NCBI GenBank assembly: GCA_035610365.1
Contig: CM069432.1
Coordinates: 281,674,709 to 281,738,708 of the forward strand
DNA: 64,000 bases
Direction: 5' to 3'
Origin: Aquatica leii
Lineage: Eukaryota; Arthropoda; Insecta; Coleoptera; Lampyridae
Position 1 is the first letter of the stretch, and each line of letters begins with the position of its first letter. The translations under genes were made by a program, and so were the position numbers. The notes beneath the pieces are model-generated. The model saw only the letters and a program-made list of their open reading frames with translations. It was not told the DNA's origin and ran no database searches. Below, in pieces: positions 1 through 10,575 of this stretch.

Positions 1-345
1 GTGAGTAGGGCGTTCTAGTCCATATGTGTTCTTTAGACCTTATATAGCATCGTTCCATATGCGTGTAGTGTCCCGGACCTCATGCCACCAAGTAAGACAG
101 GGTTCTTTGAAGACTAGCGGTAGCTTCCAAAGCGTGTTCTCACTGCTCACATTCTCGCAGTCATTGTAAATAAATACACAAGGCGTTGATAAACACATAA
201 ATGTCGCTGTTTCCCTTCTACTTTAAGGTACATTTTAATAGCGATCCTTGGGTGATTGACATTGGTTGTTCAGGCTGTTAATCAGCCGTTGAAACTGCTG
301 CATCATATAAATTCTCCTAGCTTTTTCTTTCATCTTCTTTGCGCG
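1..345 (-). pseudogene. Ty3/gypsy gag, N-terminal part (runs off window)
   Basis: Read on the minus strand, the first 180 bases encode a capsid-like stretch containing LWKLPLVFKEPCLTWW followed by WNDAI, a stop, then LKNTYGLERPT. This matches the conserved TWW...WNDA...L..TYG block of insect Ty3/gypsy gag proteins (family knowledge). An in-frame TAA sits after WNDAI, and further stops occur towards the leader, so this copy is dead. The gene lies directly downstream (minus strand) of a primer-binding site and an LTR end, as expected for gag. The rest of the element would lie to the left of the window. Confidence 0.75.
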
Positions 346-378
346 GTTTTGCGTGATAATTGTTAAAAAACAGTTTGG

Positions 379-547
379 GCCTCGATGTTGGGCGCCACTT
401 GTAACGCCTTGGTAACTTAAACTCTAACTTTACTCTAAAAATATATATGAGTCCTTTTTCTCTAACACTTATCACAAGCGGCTCATCTTGGTATGTATAT
501 AAGTTTAACTTTATTTGTTGCCTTAGCTTACAAATTTGTTTGTGCAT
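379..547 (-). mobile_element. 3' end of Ty3/gypsy 5' LTR plus primer-binding site
   Basis: On the minus strand an LTR-like end (GTTACA, closing at about base 400) is followed after two bases by TGGCGCCCAACATCGAGG (380-397). This resembles primer-binding sites complementary to the 3' end of tRNA-Lys, used by many retroelements. Gag coding follows. Only about 150 bp of LTR remain, because the right side is replaced by LINE sequence from about 550. Confidence 0.65.
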
Positions 548-549
548 TA

Positions 550-1753
550 CAATTACTACCTTACATTCTATATTTACATTCTATTTACATTTTTTTTAAA
601 TACATTTCATTATCCCTCCTCTCCTCTTAACTTTTACCTCCTTCTCCATACTTCTTATCTCTTTCCAACATTCTTGCAGTATTTTGCTACCTGTACCTCC
701 TCTCTCACAATATACCCTGGTGTATTTCTGTCCAGTTCCAAAACCCATCTCCAGTATTTTTCCTGTAGCCCCTCTACCTCCCTCCACTCCTTCCAGTCCC
801 ATATTTCCGCTCCATGCATTACCACCCCCTTTATTAACTTTTCAAAGAACATCTTTCTTTTTTCTATATCGATCTCGAATACTCTTTCCCTCACACTCGT
901 TCTATTAACCTGTTTCCTTTCCTCACTCTTTCCTTTATGTGTTCTCCCTCCTTATTATCCTGCTTCATCGTGTAGCCCAGGTATGTAAATTCCTTCACTT
1001 GTTGCACTTCCTCATCCCCCCATTTCCACTCCTCTCTTTTTTTTCCCCTCTCCTTTTCTAAATACCATTATTTTTGTGTTCTCCGTGTTTACTGAGATTT
1101 TTTTTTTCATGTATTTTTCCAACGATTTCATCATCTCTTCTATTTCCTTTTCCTCCTTAGCCACCAACACTATGTCATCCGCATACGCCAACGACCATAC
1201 CTTTGCGTTCCCTACTACTATCCCTGCTGTCTGTTGTCCTCTCATTGTTTCCTCCAGATCCCCCGTATACACTGCGAACAGGCTTGGGCTCAGTGGGCAT
1301 CCCTGTCTCAACCATCTCTTTGTAATGAATTTCTCGCTCTCTTCTTCATTCACTTTGACCCTGCTCCTCGTTTCTTCGTAGATATCCTCTATTCTTTGTA
1401 TTAATCTTTCATTGATTTTTTTCTTTTCATGTACCTATTCCCATAGTTTATCCTTGTTCACTTTGTTAAAAGCGGCTTTTATATCTACGAATAGTGCCAC
1501 CATTTTCCCTTTTTTTCTAGCTTTCTATTTGCCAGGTGTTTCAGTATATATGTTGTCTATCGTTCTTCTTCCTTTTCTGAATCCCGCTTGTCCGTCTGGT
1601 ACCAAACTTCTTTCCTCTATTTCCTTCTGTAGTCTTCCTTGTAGTACTGTCGCATATAATTTGTATGCCGTGCTTAATAATGTTACCCCTCTGTAATTCT
1701 TGGTATGTAACCACCACGGATTGTGTTTGGTAACATATGACAATTGAGTCCAT
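550..1753 (-). pseudogene. LINE reverse transcriptase, 5'-truncated remnant
   Basis: On the minus strand the order is KNYRGVTLLSTAYKLY and GQAGFRKGRRTIDNIY near 1700-1550, RQGCPLSPSLFAVY near 1290, and the catalytic YADDIVLVAKEE near 1170-1140. A C-terminal block follows (AEIWDWKEWREVEGLQEKY, then TPGYIVREE) near 800-700. These are the fingers, palm and tail of a non-LTR retrotransposon RT common in insects. Several frameshifts break the frame. The 5' end stops near 1745 without an endonuclease, which is ordinary 5' truncation. The 3' side runs into an A-rich tail with GTAAATA-like repeats at 550-600. The clade is not determined. Confidence 0.85.
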
Positions 1754-2040
1754 TAATGAATGCAGTAGAAAGGTACTGGACCAGTGCTGTCTATAGTAAA
1801 CAGAGCGGCACCAGGAGTTGGACTTGCTGTTTCAATTACGATAGCTGCTTTTACTAATTCCGGTAGTAGATTTATGTATAAGTGCTAACGGTCGCTTGTG
1901 GCTTGATGCAGGTGGTGATTTGCAAGTGTAAGCGTGGGTGCTTGTGCTGTTACTGTTACAAATTAAATTTTCTCTTTTTTTAACTCTTTATTTTTAGATT
2001 TTCTCAAATAAATTTTGATCAAAGTAAGAAAAACGATTAG
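1754..2040. other. No gene recognised between two LINE remnants
   Basis: About 290 bases with no reading frame or repeat that I recognise. The right half becomes T-rich. Confidence 0.5.
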
Positions 2041-3504
2041 TATCACGATGAATATCAGACGGAAATCTTAGAGTGTAGAGAATTAAAAAATACAGTCATG
2101 AAAAGCAATTATTAGCAGTGGAAGATATTCAAAGTTTGCAAGAACAGTTTGATCGTAAGGAAATTATGAAATTTTGCGCAGGATTAAGAAGCAATAAAGG
2201 AAGTTACAGACAAATACCCGTACTTATGAAAAATAAAAACAGAAAACGATATAAAAAAGGATAGAAAAGCATTAGAAAAATGTGTGAAATGGAAAAAACG
2301 CATTGAGCAGAAAATACACAAACTGATAATCAGAGTATGGCGAGAAGAGCTAATGCCAGAACAATGGAATGAAGATGGAATCTACATAAGAAAGAAGACA
2401 AAGAAAACATGAAAAATTACAGATCAATATTATTGCCTAATGTTGTTCATAAAACGTTCTCTCATCTAACTAATAACAGACTAATGGTAAAATCTAAAAA
2501 AATTTAGGGTGGGTAACAAAACGGCTTGGATTTTATCTTCCAACTAAAAGTAGTAACTGATAAATTTTTAGAAAAATCAATAATGTCCTGTTTATTGATT
2601 CTAAGCAGGAATGCGATCAAATCGGGAGGAAATCAGTTATGGAAACCATGGAAAAATAGGTTCAACGAAAAACCTAATTGACCTAACTAACATGACATTA
2701 ACAGTAACAAAAAACAAAATAGAAATAAGCAGTACAAATGGATAATCTTTTGAATTAAGTATTCGACTAAAGCAAGGAGACCTCTTGTTAACGACATTCT
2801 TTAACAATACGGAATACGAAAAACAAATATAAACATAAGAGCATCAATAATTAATAACCGGCACTAGAACTAAGCCTTCGCAGACGACATAGCATCAGGC
2901 AAGGACCATGGAAGAACAGAAGCTAATAACAAAATAAGTTATAAAAGAATCAGGAAAGCGAGGATTAGAAATTAATCAAAAAAAGTTCAAGTTTATGGAT
3001 ATAAGACAACGGTTAGGAGACAAGATAGCGCGCTCGTAATAAAGAATATTATTTAGAAAATATAGATAAGTTCATATATCTGGGTGTACAAATAAGCAAT
3101 GATGGCAACAACAAAACTCAAATTGAAAGAAGGATAACGCTTAGTAGAATAGGAATGTACAAATTATAAAACGAAAAAATGACAAAACAAAACTCTTAAA
3201 GCCGGAAAGAGAGCAGCAATAAACCAGATTACAGGGAGTATAAAAATAGGCAATATGTGGAGATGGAAAACAAAGAATGAAGAGAATTATAGAAAAAACT
3301 GAATATAGTAACCGAAACAAAAAAAGAAAGGTTAAGATGGATAGTAGAGTACATAAAACAAAGAAATATCAAACCGTCCCTGGATTAAAAAGTTATGGGT
3401 ACAAAATGATGAAGACCAAAATGAGAATGGATTTTAATACAATGAAAATAAACAGCCGGAGAATAGTTCAATATTTGTATATTTTTAAACGTCCTTGCGT
3501 TTAA
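2041..3504 (+). pseudogene. LINE reverse transcriptase, highly degraded
   Basis: In mixed plus-strand frames the stretch shows LIIRVWREELMPEQWN and NYRSILLPNVVHKTF near 2320-2450, then RLKQGDLL near 2770. FADDIA follows near 2878 and a GVQISNDG-like block near 3085. This is the order found in a large insect LINE group with WNxxxIxPIxKK and YLGxxITxD motifs. Dozens of stops and frameshifts make it one of the oldest remnants here. The last frame (3277-3504) is the worn C-terminal tail and is unlikely to be a separate gene. It differs from the LINE at 550-1753, which lies on the opposite strand. Confidence 0.75.
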
Positions 3505-4529
3505 AAGTATTACGTGTAAACGGCCGCGTTCAATCGGCTTTGATTGATTTTGACATTTTATTTATAATGATGTATTTAAGTTCTATGTGAATTATACCAA
3601 AGTGTCTATTTTGACTACATTATAATGTATTTACTTTAGTATTAACAGAAATAATGTTTTTTGCATAAACAAATACATTAGAAGTTTAAAACTAAAGACA
3701 TTTAAATTTTGATGCAATAAAGATTTGAACTTTGAGATAATGTAAAATACTTTAGAATGAACGTAAGCGCTCATAAGTCGATTATGTTTTTTAGATAAAG
3801 AAACGGAATAAGCTGTTTATAAAAGTGGGTAAAGAGTTAACTACTTTAAAAACAACGCCGACACAAAACAAACCCAAACATTTTATTTTGTTGTATAAAT
3901 CTTTGCATTAAAAACTAGTGTTATAGGTTAAATCCGTAATAAAATTTCAGATTTTTTTGATTTTATCTAGTAGTAGTTTTCACTGCTAAGAAATATTAAG
4001 ACAATATTTTTTTCCCAGTTTTTTTAAATTATGTTTATAATTAATGTAAAATTATGTATGTAAAATGTATGATATTTAACAGCTACAAAATCGAACTGTT
4101 CCTGCATTTTTTTGTGTAACGTATTATTTAAAATCAATAAATTGCTCTAGATTTTGTATAAAGGTTTTCCGTTTAAAGAAAAGCAGTCCCACATGTCAAA
4201 AAATCACATTTCAACACATATGAAGCATCTGTCTTCAAAATTCGATATAACACCTGGTTAATCACACGTTATGTTTTTAAGCGTAAAATGCTTATAGCGT
4301 AGTACTTATTTTCTATGTCTATTACATGAAAGGTGTTAGTTTCTAAGGAAATGTCTAATTTCGAATCTATAACGCTAAATTCGTTTTATTAGATTAAATT
4401 TTCCTTTATCAAAACAAAATTCTAACAAACATTTGTGTTTCATTAAAGGCACTGGATGGTTTTAACTATAAAATTATAAACAGTTAGAAAACATAAGTTC
4501 AAAAAATTTAACTACGTGTTAAATTATTT
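3505..4529. other. AT-rich stretch, nothing recognised
   Basis: About 1 kb of AT-rich sequence without an open frame above background and without terminal repeats that I could pair. Confidence 0.5.
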
Positions 4530-4720
4530 AATTATCCGGCATATATCAAAGATATTTCTAAAATATTTTTAAGTTTAAATTTTAGAAGTCACCAGTTCTA
4601 ATAAAAGTTTACAATTTTTTTAACAATCTTAAACTGAGAATTTATAAAGTTAGTTGTAAATATTGTAATCAAGTATATATTGAGCAAACAAAAAGACCAA
4701 TCAAAATTTGTTGTTTAAAT
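4530..4720 (+). pseudogene. Penelope-like element fragment, GIY-YIG endonuclease start
   Basis: The plus strand encodes, with one frame change, a PAYIKDISKI-like linker, then LRIYKVSCKYCNQVYIEQTKRPIKI. Linker plus (G)IYKVSC...VYIGQTxRP is the junction between the RT and the GIY-YIG nuclease of PLEs, and the second G of VYIGQ is E here. It lies immediately left of, and on the opposite strand to, the PLE fragment at 4770-5656, so two PLE pieces abut head to head. The RT of this copy is not recognisable. Confidence 0.6.
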
Positions 4721-4769
4721 AGCATTGACCTGCGTAGTTTGAGTGTGTTGATCTTAGTTTGTTTGATAA

Positions 4770-5656
4770 TTTCAGAACTTGTAATAGCGAAGGCTTCCAC
4801 GGCCGGAACCTATACTAAGATAAGAATGTCTTCCGGGTTTGGACCGTGTCATTGTTGTTGTAACCGAAGTTGCCAAGGTTACGCCCACTTTCGTAAGGGG
4901 CTTCATCAGGGTGTGAGATAAATAGCAAAACTCAAACAAGCAACCGAAATCTAACTAAGAACTTAAAGAATTATCTACTTGTTCAACAAGCCATAATCTA
5001 AACTCTGAAAAGGTAAGAAAGAAAACGATAACTTGAAGAAGCAAATGAAAATCTAACAAAGAACCACTACCGAGTTAGGTAATCAACTTGTGAACCAAGC
5101 CAGATTCTAAACTCCGTAGAAGTGACTTAAGAAAAAATAGTCTCCGTATATAAAGGAAAAAGATCATCACGGATGGTTAAGCTCGGCTCTGGTTGGGGTA
5201 CGGTTGATAAGGGGCGTGTTTTCGATAAATGACTAATGACCGGGAACCAAAGAGAGTATAACTCGAAACCATGATCACGATTGAAGTTACTGGGGTGTTT
5301 GATGATTTCTATGCTTTCTTGGAATTTCCTGTTGAAAAAGAATGAAGATTTGGCAATCACGAAAACGTTATCAAAATCTATCTTGTGACCTGTAAAATGA
5401 TGTTCAGCAACCGCAGACTTGGAAATACACCTTTTCCTTATACAACGACCGGTTTCACCAATGTAAACTAAACCACATAACCAAAGAATTTGGTATACAC
5501 CTTGAGATGAAAGTGTAGGAAATTTGTCTTTGGGAGAAAGAAAAATCTAAGAGATTTTGCTTGTCGAGTTGAATATGAGTTTAATACCATTCTTACGAAG
5601 AAGCCCAAAAGTCCGTCGGGCTTACGAGTCACAAGAACGTCAAGAAATGGAATCTA
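4770..5656 (-). mobile_element. PLE fragment of the PLE D family (terminal repeat and nuclease end)
   Basis: This stretch is closely similar to 57764-58845. It has the terminal-repeat signature GCGAAGGCTTCCACGGCCGG at its left end, a hammerhead-like core near 4880-4909, and a GIY-YIG C-terminus on the minus strand. The last includes GVYQI, then VYIGETGRC, AVAEHHFTGHKIDFDN and SSFFFNRKFQESIEIIKHP near 5510-5280. Compared with PLE D, about 300 bp are missing near 5600 (RT tail) and the element stops near 5656, so the RT is lost. Stops and frameshifts are present. Confidence 0.8.
4878..4920 (-). ncRNA. Degenerate hammerhead-ribozyme-like core in PLE A
   Basis: On the minus strand CTGATGA (4903-4909) is followed by a GCCC/GGGC stem-loop and then GTAAC instead of the conserved GAAAC. 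The layout equals that of the PLE D copy at 60478-60509, but the changed core base suggests this copy no longer cleaves. Confidence 0.5.
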
Positions 5657-5960
5657 AGTATTTCCGGTCCATCGGAGACCATCAAGTCAAGAAGAAGTTA
5701 TTTCCGGTCCATCAGAGACCATCGAACTAAGAAGTAGAAGAAGTGTATTTCCGGTCCATCCGCGACCATCAAACGAAGAAGAAGTTATTTCGGGTCCATC
5801 CAGAGATCAACGATATAAGAAAGAAAAAAAAAGAAGTTCCACTGCCAAGGACCAACCACGACCCAGTTCCAGAATTTAACAGACTTAGAACCTGTTGAAT
5901 TAAGTTCTATTTCCGGTCCATCCAAGGACCTTCCAGTCAAGAAAAAAGAAGCCTATCAAA
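5656..5960 (+). repeat. Diverged tandem repeat with ATTTCCGGTCCATCC core
   Basis: The core ATTTCCGGTCCATCC recurs near 5660, 5702, 5747, 5786 and 5912, followed each time by a GAGACCATC-like and AAGAAGAAG-like tail. The first four units are about 42-45 bp apart. The array fills the gap between the PLE fragment and the first BEL/Pao gag codons, so it may be the leader of that element (inference). Confidence 0.7.
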
Positions 5961-5977
5961 CCAAATAAGCCATCGAG

Positions 5978-6990
5978 ATGACCACCAACATGGATGAAAT
6001 AAACGACCTGATCCGCCAGCAAGAAGATTTGGGAAAAAGAATTATCCTATTTCTCAACAATGCCAAAAAAGACTCCCAGTCCAGGAAAACTGAAGTCTAC
6101 TTATCCAGTCGCCAAGCAACATTAGAAGAATTATGGAATCAAGTTAAGAAGAATCATTCCGAAATAAAAAGATTTGACATCCCGTAGTATTCATATTTCG
6201 AAACCAAGTATATCAATCAAATCCAGGAGAAATATGAAGAGGCAAAAACCTATTTGGAGAAATGTTCAAAAGCTCCACCAATCCAACAAACGATCACCAA
6301 TGTATAGGAACACAAAAACGACGCTGAGCAGTCACTACGCCGAAAGAAACAACCCATTCGAATTTAACAACTGGAGCAAACTATCCAATTAATTAACCAA
6401 GAAGTACAAGAAGATAAATCAAAAGTACGATATGAACTGTTGCTCCAGAAGATTAAGAAGCAGTGGGAAACCATCTAAGCACTACATGAAGAAATTATGG
6501 TGTACGAAATTAATTTCCAAGACAGCTACTTCAAAAATGATGAATATTTGTTAGCCGAGCGGTCCTACGAAGTAGCAGTTGAAGGTTTACAACAAAAGAT
6601 TGTTACAACTCAAAAGATACCAGAAGTATCCAAAACAAACCTAAATAGAAATTCAATTTTTTGACGGAAGTTATGAAAACAGGCCTACCTTTAATAACAT
6701 TTTCCTTAAAGTTATTCATGAAAATCCATCCTTAACCATAATTTAAAAAATGCAATACCTTAAAACCCACATCCGAGGACAACCAAGCAGAATGGTGCAG
6801 CATTTACAAATTACTGACATCAACTATGAAGTGGCTTGGGAGCTACTTCAGAAGCGATACCAAAATCAAAAACTAATCGTTTCCAAATTAATTGACAAAA
6901 TCATAGACATACTGCCAATCCAAAATCTACGGATAAACTACGACAATTGCAGGATGTTATCACCGAATGTTTAAAAACAAGGCGTTAATA
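5978..6990 (+). pseudogene. BEL/Pao gag
   Basis: The frame opens with an ATG at 5978 and reads MTTNMDEINDLIRQQEDLGK. A lysine- and glutamate-rich helical region continues across several frames to about 6660. At 6750 it enters MQYLKTHIRGQPSRMVQHLQ and YEVAWELLQKRYQNQKLI, a recognisable DUF1759-type segment of BEL/Pao gag proteins (family knowledge). At least four frame changes or stops lie between 6185 and 6750. Protease and RNase H pieces of the same element follow on the same strand. Confidence 0.85.
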
Positions 6991-7274
6991 CTACCTCATA
7001 GGGGCCGATAGTTGTACGCATCATAACTCGAAAGTGGGATCAAGAAACCAATCGTCTATACGAACAATCTCTGAAGGCACTACACGAAATCCAAGACTTA
7101 CAAGAGTTAATGAACCGAAGATTCCAGTCATTAGAATCAGTCACGGCGGCTAAGACAACATGTTACAACGAAAAGCATCAAACGTCTAGATTCAACAACA
7201 ACAATTTAAATCTACATTTTACAATCCACAATTCCAACTGCTGTGGATACTGCAAGCAGTAACATCTAATATAT

Positions 7275-7994
7275 ATGGGCCAAAAGTTTAAAGCGTTGTC
7301 CACTATTGGCAGGATTCAATTCATAAAAGAACGACGATTCTGCTTCAACTGCTTAAGACACAATATCACGAAGAGATGCCGAAGTCGATTGCGGTGCCTC
7401 CAGTGCGGTCAACAGCATCATACAATGTTACACAAAGAAAGACAGGCCAATTCAAAACCATATAATCGAAACACAACCTCCAAATATTCAAACAAGATAT
7501 CAAGCTAAAATTTGCAAGAAAAAGCGACTCCTATTACCAGTCATCTTGGAAGACAAGACCAAACTACAATTTTGGCCACTGCCCTTGTACTAATTAAATC
7601 AGCAACAGGAACCATGGAATATTTACGAGTACTGATTGATCCCGGATCACAATCATCATTCATGACAGAAAGAGCAGCGCAATCATTGGGGCTACCAAGA
7701 GAGAAGATAAGAGCCGAAATAACAGGTCTGAGAGCAGGAAATTCAAAAATAGCAACCACAAAAATTCAAGCTAAGGTGCACTCACGTTTTCCAAGCAACT
7801 TCATACTACCTGTCAAGCTTCTGGTAATGTCAAAATTAACACAATCGTTACCAAGCTCTGAGATAGAATACACCAGCTCGAACCAACTACAGAACTACGT
7901 TCTTGCAGACCCCACATACAACAAACCTGTTCCAATTGATGCCATCCTGGGGGCCGAAGAATTTAGAAAAATAATTCAGTATTCAAATTATTGA
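7275..7994 (+). pseudogene. BEL/Pao zinc knuckles and aspartic protease
   Basis: At 7275-7508 the frame has paired zinc knuckles (CFNCLRHNITKRC, then CLQCGQQHHTMLH). A second frame, 7512-7994 (160 aa), begins after a frame break and carries the retropepsin active-site strand LIDPGSQSSFMTERAA at residues 41-56, with Asp43 as the expected catalytic residue. The later GLRAGNS and DAILGAEEF segments are those of the DUF1758/Pao peptidase family. In the parent element this would be one Gag-Pol polyprotein whose protease processes the particle. The reverse transcriptase that should follow is missing. Confidence 0.9.
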
Positions 7995-8029
7995 AAAATA
8001 CCATTACTGCCTTAGATATTTAGAAAACA

Positions 8030-8640
8030 TCAGTCACTGCATGGACCGATTCAATGATAACCTTAGATTAAATCAAAGGAGAAGCATCCAGATGGAAAAC
8101 ATTTATAGCCAATCGAGTCGCAGAAATAAACAATCTATTACCCTCTCAATGTTGGCAACCTTCAGAAGAATACCCAGCGGATGTGATATCCCGAGGAATG
8201 GACATTAGCAAGATAAAAAACTGTACGCTCTGGTGGAATGGTCCAAAATGGCTGCTAAACGAAGTACAATGGCCCAAACAAGTTGAATCGTTCCAAACAA
8301 AAAAAGAAATCAAGCTCTGTCACAATATTACCGTACAATCCCTAGAAAATTCAATTATCACAAAATTTTTATCGTTAACAAGAATGGTTCGAGTTATGTC
8401 TTATTGCAAAAGATTCAGCAACCACGCTAAAAAATGGCTAAAAAAATGTCTGTTGGTTTAAGAAGTGGGTGCCACACTACTACAACTGGTCAAACAAACT
8501 CAACAGGAAATAATGCACAGAGAACTCAGAACGTTGCAATTAAAAAAACCACTTTAAATAGCAGCCACTATAATCAGAGGGCCAAGGTATATAGCCTTCA
8601 AGTCTAAAACGAACAAAACTCCCAATAGTTTTTGTGAAAA
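8030..8640 (+). pseudogene. BEL/Pao RNase H and pre-integrase region
   Basis: Plus-strand frames read AWTDSMI, IKGEASRWKTFIANRVAEI, PADVISRGMD and LWWNGPKWLLNEVQWPKQ. This is the signature run of the BEL/Pao RNase H end and connection domain. The frame 8183-8461 continues with MVRVMSYCKRF, and a LVKQTQQEIMHRELRTL-like segment follows to about 8640. The whole RT is deleted between the protease (ending 7994) and this block, and no integrase core follows, so the element is a gag-protease-RNase H remnant. No matching LTR pair was found. Confidence 0.85.
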
Positions 8641-8859
8641 ACTTTTCAGAAAAACGATTTCTTAATTAGAACACAAACAGTTACATTTCACACCCATAAA
8701 CCACGTTTTAAACTACTGTCAAAAAGAAACTACAGAACACCACTAAACATATATTAAAATTTAAGGCACAAGTGCTACCATCTATGTAACACAAGTATAA
8801 GCTATAGTTTACAATGGTTTGGAAGAAAACTCGACGGCCCCACTCATGGCACCATCCCC
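8641..8859. other. No gene recognised between BEL remnant and LINE ORF1
   Basis: The minus-strand frame across 8708-8986 stops resembling LINE ORF1 at about 8868. The part inside this gap has no recognisable homology. Confidence 0.4.
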
Positions 8860-9555
8860 CTACATCATACGCAATCACTAACGGATTTCTTTTTCTCGGT
8901 TTTTCGCATTTTAGCTCTTGGTTTAATTCCTGATTCTTCATGATTTTGTTTAAGTCGTTATTTGAGTCTGTTTCTACTATAATCATTTTATTTGTACTTC
9001 ATATTTTCTTTATTTTTATTTTGTTCTTTTTGGGATCTATGATGCTCGTAAATTTGTTTTGTATGGTTTTCTCGTCCTCGTCTTTTGTGGATGATATAAA
9101 TACCGTATTATTCTTTTTTATTGACATTTGTGCAATAAGATCTGTTACGTCTTTTTTAGCTGCAATGTCAGCATACGTTTTTATTTCGGCTACTTTTTCT
9201 TCTCTTATTTGGTTATACAACCTTTTGTTTTTCTTTTTGAGACTGTTATTTTCTTCTATTATTACTGCTTGTAGCAGTGTTAGTTTTGATACTTGCTTTG
9301 CTTTGTAGCGGCAGCCGTCCAGTCCGGTCGAGTTCCGTCTCCACAAATCTGGTAAATTCTGCAAACTGTGCTTGCAATTCTATGATATTTACCTTCCTCT
9401 GCAGTCGGAATATCCGACATTCTTGGTCTTTTTTCAGACAGTTTTGAAGTATTTTCTTTGAGTTCTACCTTTTCTGTGATTTCCTCTACTTTAGGTTCGC
9501 TCTTAGGGAGCGGTGATCCCAGTCCTGAGGACGCGGGTGAGTGTCGTACGCTCAT
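8860..9555 (-). pseudogene. LINE ORF1 (gag-like), N-terminal two thirds
   Basis: The minus-strand frame starts at an ATG at 9555 (MSVRHSPASSGLGSPLPKSE) and continues with frame changes. It passes through a lysine- and glutamate-rich probable coiled coil (VIIEENNSLKKKNKRLYNQI), KTYADIAAKKDV, and FISSTKDEDEKTIQNKF. It ends with NPLVIAYDV near 8868. This matches nucleic-acid-binding ORF1 proteins of R1/Jockey-type insect LINEs, in which CCHC knuckles should follow. Those knuckles are not downstream here, so the copy is 3'-truncated. The piece at 9740-10279 supplies the corresponding C-terminal part of a separate copy. Confidence 0.65.
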
Positions 9556-9739
9556 TCTCTTGTAGACCTCTCTTTCTGTTTTTCTTTTACCTTAGCCGCT
9601 TAGGGTTTTTGAACCAATCAAGTTGGTCTTGGCAGTTTCTCGGTCGTTTCCAGCCGTACCACGGGAAGGTTGGTAAGATAGTGCCTCGTGCTTGTACAAC
9701 TTCGCAATGTAAACTCGCAAATCGCTTAAACCGCTAATT

Positions 9740-10279
9740 GTACAGTACCTGGTTTGATAACACAATACCAAGGATACAAGGCCACTATGTCTCCTATGTG
9801 GCCAAAGTGAACGCAATTAGCGCATGTAGGGTCTCGTTCCAAGTTAGGCCATGCTTTGGATTCGTGTTTTTTACCACAATGGCCGCACTATATCTGGCTT
9901 TTACAGTCTGTTTGATGATCAAATTTTTGACAATTGAGGCAGCGAGTTACTCAAATATGGTCATTGCCTCTACAAGAATTTCAGGCAACATACACATGAC
10001 ACGATGTCAAAAGTATTGTCGAACTTCAGGATGATCCAACTACGGTTTGTCCCTTCTCTAAGACCGAAGCGAAATGGAACTTTAAGATGTTCGTTGGCTA
10101 AATGCAAAATTTCATTAGAAGCGTCCTGAAAGTTTTGCGAAATAGTGGTTTTTTTCACCTGTTCAGGGGACAGGTTTGAGGGAGTATACAGGATAGAAAG
10201 TCTTGGTAACGACTTGCCTTGGGGCTTAACCACAAGTCCGGCTTGTTCTAGGTTGGCAAGTATTTTTGTTAAGCAGTTA
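9740..10279 (-). pseudogene. LINE ORF1, C-terminal part with zinc knuckles (interrupted by the MULE)
   Basis: From 10279 downward on the minus strand the frame reads NCLTKILANLEQAGLVVKP, then SPEQVKKTTISQNF, then HLKVPFRFGL. After a frame change come zinc knuckles: VTRCLNCQKFDHQTDC and CGHCGKKH...DPTCANCVHFGH, near 9960-9780. The order is that of insect LINE ORF1 proteins. Upstream (minus strand) the frame is interrupted at a CAATTTTAC target site by the MULE and resumes at 13748. Confidence 0.7.
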
Positions 10280-10288
10280 CAATTTTAC
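10280..10288. repeat. Left 9-bp target site duplication of the MULE (CAATTTTAC)
   Basis: CAATTTTAC occurs here and again at 13739-13747, directly outside the two inverted ends. Nine bases is the usual duplication length for Mutator-like elements. Confidence 0.85.
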
Positions 10289-10293
10289 GATTC

Positions 10294-10412
10294 CACGACA
10301 TAATGGCGCTGACAATAGGGAGCGGACAACAAGGGCGCTACGACAAAACGGCGCTGCGACAGAACAGCGTGGAGAAAAGGGCGCTTCGGCAAAACAGCGC
10401 CGCGCTTTATAT
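10294..10412. repeat. Left subterminal array of the MULE
   Basis: About six imperfect units of roughly 16-19 bp alternate a GACAAAAC-like A-rich block with a GCGC-containing block. The same units, inverted, make up 13528-13733. The GC content stands out sharply from the AT-rich surroundings. Confidence 0.8.
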
Positions 10413-10575
10413 AAAAGATATATGTTTACAAGATGATATCATTATTTAAAATATACATACTTGCAAATTAATACAAAAAGTATACCAGATTAAGAACAAA
10501 ATGTATTTTTTCATTTTTATTGTAATTGAAAATATTTATAAATGAAGTTTACAAGATTTGAAATATATGAATAAT

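Noticed and set aside
536-1696. Plus-strand frames rich in Phe, Ser and Pro (for example 536-988)
   Set aside because: They are the complements of a clear minus-strand LINE reverse transcriptase.
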